NCBI GenBank assembly: GCA_013152945.1
Contig: JAADFL010000211.1
Coordinates: 1-12,167, forward strand
Source: Deltaproteobacteria bacterium
GTDB lineage: Bacteria > Myxococcota_A > JAADFL01
Length of the DNA stretch: 12,167 nucleotides
Reading direction: 5' to 3'
Made by a program: the position numbers and the translations under genes
Shown: piece by piece, positions 6,788 to 12,167 of the stretch
How positions within the stretch are numbered: the stretch's first letter is position 1
Layout: the number at the start of each line of letters is the position of its first letter
The notes under the pieces: generated by a model
What the model was told of the DNA's origin: nothing
Databases searched by the model: none
The model's input: only the letters and a program-made list of their open reading frames with translations

Positions 6788-8944
6788 TTGAAGAAAGTCG
6801 CCATACTCTGGCACATGCACCAGCCGGACTATCGCAATCCATTTACCGGCGAGTTTACAATGCCTTGGGTAAGACTGCATGCAGTATCCGCCTATGATGA
6901 CATGGCCGGAATTCTGCTCGACCACCCCAAGATGCACTGCACCATCAATCTTGTGCCGTGTCTCCTGGAACAAATCGAGGACTATACAAAGAACAATAAA
7001 TCCGATCCGTACCTGGACATGGCCAGAAAAAGGGCACAAGACCTATCCAGGCAGGACAGGTTGTTCATAGTTTCGAATTTCTTCCACTTGCCAAAGGATA
7101 CCCAAGTTGCAGCCTTTCCGCGCTACCTGGAACTCCTGTCCAAGAGGGGAGACAAACCCGGTGATTTCATAACATTAGCTGTAAAGAGCTTCTCGACTCA
7201 AGACATGAGGGATTTACAGACCTTGTTTCACCTGGCTTGGTTCGGCTTCGTTGCAAGGGAAAAAGAGAGTCTCCTGCGCGACATGACTGCAAAGGGAAAA
7301 GGCTTTACCGAAACTGAAAAAAACGCTGTGCTGGACGTGGGTCTGCACAGGATGTCAAGGCTGGTCAAAACATACGCAGAACTGGCCGAATCAGGTGTGG
7401 TGGAAATATGCACCAGCCCATATTGCCACCCCATATTGCCGCTCCTGGTCGACACGAATTCCGCAAAAAGGTGCATGCCGCAAGCTCCCTTGCCGCCGAG
7501 GTTCAGCCAACCCGGAGATGCAAAAAGACAAGTCCTGGAAGGCCTGGACTATGTGGAGAACATTCTAGGCAAAAGGCCCAACGGAATATGGCCCAGTGAA
7601 GGCTCGGTCAGCCCCGAGGTTGCGGATATTGCCGGCAAGTGCGGCCTCGAATGGCTGGTAACCGATGAAGGGGTGCTGGCGAGATCCCTGGGCAAACCGC
7701 TTTCAAGGCACGAAGATCTATATCATCCCTATTCGGTAAAGCCGGGTGTCAAGCTCCTCTTCAGGGATCGCATAGTATCGGACAGGATTGGTTTTTCCTA
7801 TTGCAGGATGGAACCTGCTTCGGCTGCAAGAGATCTATTGTCCTATGTGAAGACCGCCGTCCCTGACAACGGAGTCATAACCATTGTATTGGACGGCGAG
7901 AACCCTTGGGAGCACTACCCGGACCGGGGCAAAGAATTTCTCAATCAATTGTATAATGCCTTATCAACAGACAGGGACTTGGAGCCTGTCACTGTTTCAA
8001 CAGCAGCAAGGTTCGGATCGAAAACCCTCGAACACCTTCACTCCGGCTCATGGATCGAATCCAACTTCAGGGTGTGGATAGGCGACGAAGAAACCAACAA
8101 GGCCTGGACCCTGCTCGGCAAGGTAAGAAAGATCTTTGAAAAGGCGAAGACCGGGGGCAAGGACGAAAAAGCCATTGAAAAAGCCTGGCTCCACCTACGT
8201 GCCGCCGAGGGGAGTGACTGGTTCTGGTGGCTTGGTGACATGTTCTCATCTTTGCAGGACCCTGAATTCGACAGGCTTTTCAGACTTCACCTCGAGGCCG
8301 TGCTCAAGGAACTCGAGGAACCAATGCTGCCGGAGCTGAACAACCCGGTTTCAAGGTCCTGGGCCAGGCCTCCTGTCGAACCTGCAACCAGGCTCGTAAG
8401 CCCGAAAATAGATGGAACCACACGCTCTTACTTCGAGTGGCTCGGTTGTGCCAGGTACAACGTGATACAGGCCCGGAGTTCCATGTACAAGGGTGAGAAC
8501 ATCTTTTATGCCGTCCTTTTCGGTTTTGACGAAAAACGCCTGTATATCCGGCTGGATCCCCATACGAGTGACGTGCTGAATGGAATGCAAGGCAGGAAAA
8601 TAGAAATTTTTTTCAACATCCAACATAAGTACGCCTGCCAAAAAGAAAATCCGGCTGCAGACAATGTTGGCCCGGCTGTCCTGTCCTACTCTTCAAAAGG
8701 GTTGAACATCGAATTCATAAAGGACCGAAAGGCCTTGAATCCTTGCCCGATCGATGCGGCTGCATTACAGGTTATAGAGCTTTCGATTTCTTTCCATGTC
8801 CTTGGTGCAGGTCCCGGGGATAAGATTGGGTTCTTTGTCAGGATTGTTGAGAATGAAACAGAGATCGACAGGTTGCCTCCCGGCGGTTTCCTGGATATTA
8901 CGATTCCTGGAGATGATTTCATGTTGACGAACTGGAGCGTATGA
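6788..8944 (+). CDS. Glycoside hydrolase family 57 (alpha-amylase / glucanotransferase-type)
   Basis: The protein has 718 residues. The start is TTG at 6788 with GGAGG (6776-6780) 7 nt before it, and the protein begins MKKVAILWHMHQPDY, the expected GH57 N-terminus. GH57 enzymes are retaining alpha-glucan hydrolases or transferases with a (beta/alpha)7 barrel. The five conserved regions are visible: HMHQP (9-13); TSPYCHPILPLL (209-220); GIWPSEGS (266-273), with E271 as the expected nucleophile; VLDGENPWEHY (367-377), with D369 as the expected acid/base; and GSWIES (419-424). WIGDEETNKAW (430-440) and a helical segment to about 515 follow. Residues about 555-718 form a C-terminal beta-rich domain. 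No signal peptide is present, so it acts in the cytoplasm, probably on glycogen or maltodextrin. Amylase, branching enzyme and 4-alpha-glucanotransferase cannot be separated by eye. It overlaps the GalT-like gene by 4 nt. Confidence 0.9.
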   Translation: MKKVAILWHMHQPDYRNPFTGEFTMPWVRLHAVSAYDDMAGILLDHPKMHCTINLVPCLLEQIEDYTKNNKSDPYLDMARKRAQDLSRQDRLFIVSNFFHLPKDTQVAAFPRYLELLSKRGDKPGDFITLAVKSFSTQDMRDLQTLFHLAWFGFVAREKESLLRDMTAKGKGFTETEKNAVLDVGLHRMSRLVKTYAELAESGVVEICTSPYCHPILPLLVDTNSAKRCMPQAPLPPRFSQPGDAKRQVLEGLDYVENILGKRPNGIWPSEGSVSPEVADIAGKCGLEWLVTDEGVLARSLGKPLSRHEDLYHPYSVKPGVKLLFRDRIVSDRIGFSYCRMEPASAARDLLSYVKTAVPDNGVITIVLDGENPWEHYPDRGKEFLNQLYNALSTDRDLEPVTVSTAARFGSKTLEHLHSGSWIESNFRVWIGDEETNKAWTLLGKVRKIFEKAKTGGKDEKAIEKAWLHLRAAEGSDWFWWLGDMFSSLQDPEFDRLFRLHLEAVLKELEEPMLPELNNPVSRSWARPPVEPATRLVSPKIDGTTRSYFEWLGCARYNVIQARSSMYKGENIFYAVLFGFDEKRLYIRLDPHTSDVLNGMQGRKIEIFFNIQHKYACQKENPAADNVGPAVLSYSSKGLNIEFIKDRKALNPCPIDAAALQVIELSISFHVLGAGPGDKIGFFVRIVENETEIDRLPPGGFLDITIPGDDFMLTNWSV

Positions 8945-9942
8945 CCATGCCGCACTTGAGAAAGGATCCGGAAAAAAGGCTGTGGGTAATAGCCGCGCCA
9001 CAGAGGAATAGAAGACCAAGGCCGAAAACCTTGATTGCAAACAAGCTCGATCCGTCGGCTCCCTGCCCGCTCTGTCCGGGAAACGAGGATAAGACACCGC
9101 CTGAAATAACCGCGTTTCGGGATAGAGGAACAGAACCAAATTCACCCGGGTGGAGTGTACGCGTCGTACCGAACGCCTATCCTGCCCTCAAGGTCGAAGA
9201 GGAGACCATAGCCGGGCCCGAGGGACTGTACGACATAATGGGTGGAGTCGGCGCCCACGAAATAGTGATAGAAACGCCCGAACATGACACTACACTTGGT
9301 GAAAGAAGCCTGGAGCAGGTGACAGAAATCCTTGAAGCACTCAGAGAAAGAACAGCCGACCTCAAGCAGGACCGTAGGTTCGAGCAGGTGATCCTGTTCA
9401 AGAATCGTGGAGCAATGGCCGGGGCATCACTTTATCACCCGCACTTCCAGCTCATGGCCCTGCCTGTTGTGCCCAAAGACATAGATGATGAACTCTCGGC
9501 AGCCAAGTCTTATTTCGATTACCGTGGACGCTGCGTGTACTGCGATGTCATCAACCAGGAAACAAAACAGGGTGAACGAATAGTCTTCCGGGATACGGGT
9601 GCCGTTTCATTTTGCCCATACGCATCAAGGTTTGCTTTCGAATGCAGGGTAATGCCCAGGGAACATTCATCCAGGTTTGAAGATGCTGGCCCGGACTTGT
9701 TGCGGTCCGTAGCCGGTGCGCTAAGGGAAACTTTAAGGAAGCTGGATATTGCTCTTGAGCGGCCGGATCTCAACCTGGTGATTCATACTCTGCCTTTTAA
9801 CTCGGACATGGAAAATCAATACCATTGGCATATCGAGATCATGCCCTGGACCGAGCAGGCCGGGGGCCTGGAAAAGGGAACCGGCATGTTTATCAACCCG
9901 GTGTTGCCCGAGGAAGCAGCCAGGCACTTGAGAAGCTTGTAG
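8941..9942 (+). CDS. galT: GalT-type nucleotidylyltransferase (galactose-1-phosphate uridylyltransferase family)
   Basis: The protein has 333 residues, a typical length. Its ATG overlaps the GH57 stop as ATGA, so translation is coupled. GalT swaps UMP between UDP-glucose and galactose-1-phosphate through a uridylyl-histidine intermediate. GASLYHPHFQL (161-171) carries the H-P-H-x-Q signature; H168 is the expected nucleophile and H166 a probable zinc ligand. The other expected zinc-site residues are C42 and C45 (CPLCPGNED) and H106 (GAHEIVIETPEHD). The C-terminal half repeats the HIT-like fold with CVYC (198-201), FAFECRVMPREH (231-242) and YHWHIEIMP (294-302). Pairing with a glucan-active GH57 rather than galK or galE suggests it could act on glucose-1-phosphate or ADP-glucose, as some GalT relatives do. 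The family is certain and the exact substrate is not, so the gene symbol names the family. Confidence 0.85.
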   Translation: MTMPHLRKDPEKRLWVIAAPQRNRRPRPKTLIANKLDPSAPCPLCPGNEDKTPPEITAFRDRGTEPNSPGWSVRVVPNAYPALKVEEETIAGPEGLYDIMGGVGAHEIVIETPEHDTTLGERSLEQVTEILEALRERTADLKQDRRFEQVILFKNRGAMAGASLYHPHFQLMALPVVPKDIDDELSAAKSYFDYRGRCVYCDVINQETKQGERIVFRDTGAVSFCPYASRFAFECRVMPREHSSRFEDAGPDLLRSVAGALRETLRKLDIALERPDLNLVIHTLPFNSDMENQYHWHIEIMPWTEQAGGLEKGTGMFINPVLPEEAARHLRSL

Positions 9943-9981
9943 AGACAAGCCGCAGATTGCTGTATTAAAATATTCGAAGCC

Positions 9982-10020
9982 TTGTTATCCTGACTTTCAG
10001 CTTGCGGGAAATCATAACAA
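9982..10020. terminator. Stem-loop in the convergent galT/cysK gap
   Basis: TTGTTAT (9982-9988) pairs with ATAACAA (10014-10020). Inside, GACTTTC pairs imperfectly with GGAAATC, leaving an 8-nt loop. It sits between two convergent stops, where a bidirectional terminator is expected, but no U-tract follows on either strand. Confidence 0.35.
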
Positions 10021-10023
10021 AGC

Positions 10024-10935
10024 TCATATCAATGCGGTTGAAAAGTATCTCTCTGCCCGGTCAGGGAATATGGTTGCAACTCTTGCCTCCGCTCCTATTT
10101 CCTCCGCCACCTTCTGGGCAGCCCAGAAATTCGCCCCGGAGGAAGTGCCGACCAGGAGGCCGTGCTTTCTCGCAAGTTGCCTGGTGGTATAAATGGCATC
10201 ATCATCCGACACTGTAATGACCTGGTCGATCATACTGGTGTCCAGGACATCCGGAATAAAGCCGTCGCCGATTCCCTGAATCTGGTGGATCCTATGCAGG
10301 CCGGGCTCCTCGCCCAGTAATGCGGAAGCCCCTTCGGGCTCGACTGCAACCAGCTTGACGCCGGTATTTTTTTCCTTGAGATACCTGCCCACTCCCTGGA
10401 GCGTACCGCCCGAGCCCACACCTGCCACAAAGGCATCGACCTTTCCATCCATTTGTTCGTAAAGTTCAGGGCCTGTCTGGAGATAATGAACCTCCGGGTT
10501 GTGTGGATTTCCGAACTGGTCGACCAGCCAGATGTTCTGATTTCGTTCCACGAGTTCTCTTGCCTTGTCCACTGCGCCCTTTATGCTCTTGTTCGAAGGA
10601 GTGGCAACCAGCTCGGCCCCGAGTGCTCGGATAATCTTCTTCCTCTCTTCGCTCATGGACTCGGGCATTACTATGACAACCCTGTATCCTTTCAGTCTCC
10701 CCACCAGTGCCACACCTATGCCGGTATTGCCCGATGTCGCCTCCACGATGACCGTATCCGGATTGAGCAGCCCGTCCCTCTCGGCACACTCGATCAAGTG
10801 CTTTGCAACCCTGTCCTTGACCGATCCGCCGGGGTTCAGAAACTCGGCCTTTGCAAAGATGGACGGCGAAAGCGTGTTCGGCACCTCAACCAGCGGGGTC
10901 TTTCCAATCAGATCCAGGACCCTTTCTGCAGACAT
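10024..10935 (-). CDS. cysK: Cysteine synthase (O-acetylserine sulfhydrylase)
   Basis: The protein has 303 residues, slightly shorter than E. coli CysK. This PLP enzyme makes cysteine from O-acetylserine and sulfide in the cytoplasm. Motifs run in order: IGKTPLVEV (10-18); NPGGSVKDR (34-42), with K40 as the PLP lysine; EATSGNTGIG (65-74), the asparagine loop; AGVGSGGTLQG (171-181), the phosphate-binding loop; VAVEPEGAS (196-204); GIGDGFIP (221-228); GTSSGAN (263-269), contacting the pyridine nitrogen; and a C-terminal FPDRAERYFST (290-300), typical of CysK. It lacks the heme and regulatory domains of cystathionine beta-synthase. The ATG directly follows the trxB TAG stop (TAGATG), with GAGGAAGG inside the trxB end as ribosome site, so the pair is translationally coupled. 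CysM or a related O-phosphoserine-using enzyme cannot be fully excluded. Confidence 0.92.
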   Translation of the reverse strand: MSAERVLDLIGKTPLVEVPNTLSPSIFAKAEFLNPGGSVKDRVAKHLIECAERDGLLNPDTVIVEATSGNTGIGVALVGRLKGYRVVIVMPESMSEERKKIIRALGAELVATPSNKSIKGAVDKARELVERNQNIWLVDQFGNPHNPEVHYLQTGPELYEQMDGKVDAFVAGVGSGGTLQGVGRYLKEKNTGVKLVAVEPEGASALLGEEPGLHRIHQIQGIGDGFIPDVLDTSMIDQVITVSDDDAIYTTRQLARKHGLLVGTSSGANFWAAQKVAEEIGAEARVATIFPDRAERYFSTALI

Positions 10936-11880
10936 CTATTCACCTTCCTCTGCTTCCACCATCCTTGAAGCGGCTATACCCGCCATGCAGCCTGTGCCGG
11001 CTGCAGAAACCGCTTGCCTGAAAACCCTGTCAGCCACGTCTCCGGCGGCGAACACGCCGGGTATCCCGGTGTGAACCGGGCCTCCCTCCAGTTTCAGGTA
11101 ACCTGCTTCGTCCAGGGGAAGCTGCCCCTTCAAGATATCCGTCTTGGGCTTATGGCCGATAGCCACGAACATGCCATAGACATCGAGCTGCTCTGTCTCT
11201 CCGGTCCCCGGATGCTTTATGCGAAGACCGGTCATGCCTGTCTGGTCTCCCAAGACCTCGTCCACCACCCTGTCCCAGTGTATCACTATCTTGGGATGGG
11301 ATTTCACCCTGTCCGCCATGATCTTGGATGCGCGAAGCTCATCCCTCCTGTGGATCAGGTGAATCACAGAGGCGTGGTTGGTAAGGTACAATGCCTCTTC
11401 ACAGGCCGTATCTCCTCCGCCTATAACAGCGACCTCCTTACCCCTGTAGAAAAACCCGTCACACGTCGCACAGGCTGAAACACCCTTGCCCTTGAACCTT
11501 GTCTCCGACTCCATGCCGAGGTATCTTGCCTCTGCGCCCATTGCCAAGATCAGGGTCTTGGCCAAAAAGGTCTCACCGCCTGCCTCCACCTTGAAAGGCC
11601 TGCTCGACAGGTCCAGAGTGGTCACTTCCTCCATCAGGAATTCGGCCCCGAATTTTGCAGCCTGTTCCTTTACCTTTTCCATCAACTCCGGGCCTGTTAT
11701 TCCTTCCGGGAAGCCGGGGAAATTCTCTACCACGTCAGTGGTCGTCAATTGCCCGCCGGGTTCGAACCCCTCGATAACCAGGTGTTTCTTGTTCGCCCTG
11801 CCAAGATATATCGAAGCCGTGAGACCGGCGGGACCGGAACCGATTACTATTGCATCATACAACTTTTGCTCTTCACTCAT
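10936..11880 (-). CDS. trxB: Thioredoxin reductase (NADPH, FAD)
   Basis: The protein has 314 residues, the usual length for low-molecular-weight thioredoxin reductase, which passes electrons from NADPH through FAD to thioredoxin in the cytoplasm. GSGPAG (14-19) begins the FAD domain, with GFEPGGQLTTT (38-48) following. The redox disulfide is C137-A-T-C140 (SACATCDGFF). The NADPH domain has GGGDTA (154-159) and HRRDELRAS (177-185), whose two arginines fit NADPH preference. AAGDVAD (278-284) closes the FAD site. GGAGG, 7 nt before the ATG, supports the start. No thioredoxin gene is adjacent. Immediate coupling to cysK suggests joint expression for thiol supply and redox balance. Confidence 0.95.
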   Translation of the reverse strand: MSEEQKLYDAIVIGSGPAGLTASIYLGRANKKHLVIEGFEPGGQLTTTDVVENFPGFPEGITGPELMEKVKEQAAKFGAEFLMEEVTTLDLSSRPFKVEAGGETFLAKTLILAMGAEARYLGMESETRFKGKGVSACATCDGFFYRGKEVAVIGGGDTACEEALYLTNHASVIHLIHRRDELRASKIMADRVKSHPKIVIHWDRVVDEVLGDQTGMTGLRIKHPGTGETEQLDVYGMFVAIGHKPKTDILKGQLPLDEAGYLKLEGGPVHTGIPGVFAAGDVADRVFRQAVSAAGTGCMAGIAASRMVEAEEGE

Positions 11881-11918
11881 CCTATGACCTCCGCTTCCCC
11901 CCTTTTTCCGGAGCTGCT

Positions 11919-11947
11919 AAATTACCCTCAATCCTTTCGTGTTACAA
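11919..11947 (-). promoter_or_regulatory. Weak candidate promoter for trxB-cysK
   Basis: On the minus strand, TTGTAA (complement of 11942-11947) is 17 nt from TAATTT (complement of 11919-11924), matching consensus at 4 of 6 and 3 of 6. Its position just after the terminator-like hairpin of the upstream gene, with a leader of about 30 nt, is reasonable. Confidence 0.3.
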
Positions 11948-11952
11948 GATCG

Positions 11953-11970
11953 AAAAACCTGTTAAACAGG
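11953..11970 (-). terminator. Short rho-independent terminator for the MYXO-CTERM-like gene
   Basis: Read on the minus strand, CCTGT-TTA-ACAGG (complement of 11958-11970) forms a 5-bp stem followed at once by TTTTT (11953-11957). It lies about 40 nt past the stop of the partial gene at the right edge. The stem is short, so termination may be partial. Confidence 0.42.
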
Positions 11971-12011
11971 ATTCGGTTGCAAGAACCAGGACATCCTCGT
12001 TGCCCTTGTCA

Positions 12012-12167
12012 TTATTCACCGTTCCTGTTTACCGACCCGTATTTCTTCCTGTTAACAAACAAGGCCACTAGCAACAAGATCCAGGCGAGGGATGCTGTGG
12101 CCTGACCGCCGGGTTCATAACAGCCACATCCTCCCTGATCGCCACGGCCTGTACTGGTATCCGTATC
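12012..12167 (-). CDS. C-terminus of exported protein with MYXO-CTERM-like sorting tail (partial)
   Basis: Only the last 51 codons lie in the window; the start is beyond the right edge. Read on the minus strand from 12167, the frame is open to TAA at 12014-12012. Its end has the layout of a C-terminal surface-sorting signal: a polar linker rich in Asp, Thr and Gly, then GGCGCYEPGG, a single hydrophobic helix (ASLAWILLLVALFV), a basic cluster NRKK and a short polar tail. The Cys-Gly-Cys followed by a membrane helix and basic residues matches the MYXO-CTERM family (TIGR03901) of Myxococcales exported proteins, whose tail is cleaved by a dedicated membrane protease (myxosortase). The eleven residues after the Lys pair are longer than most tails. 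The domain upstream, and so the function, is not visible. The frame call rests on this tail alone. Confidence 0.68.
   Translation of the reverse strand, partial: DTDTSTGRGDQGGCGCYEPGGQATASLAWILLLVALFVNRKKYGSVNRNGE

Noticed and set aside
11755-11780. GGTTCGAACCC-type sequence resembling a tRNA T-arm
   Set aside because: It lies inside trxB, where it encodes the conserved GFEPGGQ segment, and no acceptor stem or anticodon arm can be built around it.
1-12167. CRISPR array or defence/toxin-antitoxin system
   Set aside because: No regularly spaced repeats with unique spacers, and no nuclease, helicase, methylase or toxin-like gene pair was found.

Overview
The window is chromosomal-type bacterial DNA with densely packed genes and well-formed Shine-Dalgarno sites. 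The lineage cannot be fixed from sequence alone. Two features hint at a Myxococcota or delta-proteobacterial-like organism: a partial protein at the right edge that ends in a MYXO-CTERM-like sorting tail, and a lipoprotein/adhesin pair of a style I associate with that group. This is a low-to-moderate confidence inference. I see no mobile element, integrase, CRISPR array, tRNA, rRNA or defence system.

Layout. Positions 1-315 are intergenic, with a short tandem repeat, a GC-rich inverted repeat and a strong terminator-like hairpin. Positions 316-2454 (+) form a two-gene envelope unit: an acidic lipoprotein, then a secreted protein whose middle and C-terminal parts resemble phage tail fibres and carry repeated Cys-bracketed motifs. 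Positions 2559-5031 (+) hold an unrecognised secreted, coiled-coil, single-TM protein followed by a large polytopic permease of the 'putative ABC exporter permease' type, with no ATPase beside it. After 240 bp without a gene come the metabolic genes. gdhA (glutamate dehydrogenase) is on the minus strand. A 265-bp divergent region follows. Then, on the plus strand, a family 57 glycoside hydrolase overlaps a GalT-type nucleotidylyltransferase by an ATGA junction. Convergent to these, on the minus strand, trxB (thioredoxin reductase) is followed directly by cysK (cysteine synthase). The last 156 bases encode the C-terminus of a MYXO-CTERM-like exported protein on the minus strand.

How the genes fit together. 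The left half is about the cell envelope: a lipoprotein, a fibre-like surface protein, and a transporter-like complex of unknown cargo. The right half is housekeeping metabolism: nitrogen/carbon exchange through glutamate, alpha-glucan and sugar-nucleotide turnover (GH57 with GalT-like), and thiol redox with cysteine synthesis (TrxB with CysK). The least explained parts are the adhesin/lipoprotein pair, the permease without an ATPase and its neighbour, the repeat-bearing gdhA/GH57 divergent promoter region, and the truncated sorting-tail protein. No clearly new multi-gene system is demonstrated by the sequence.
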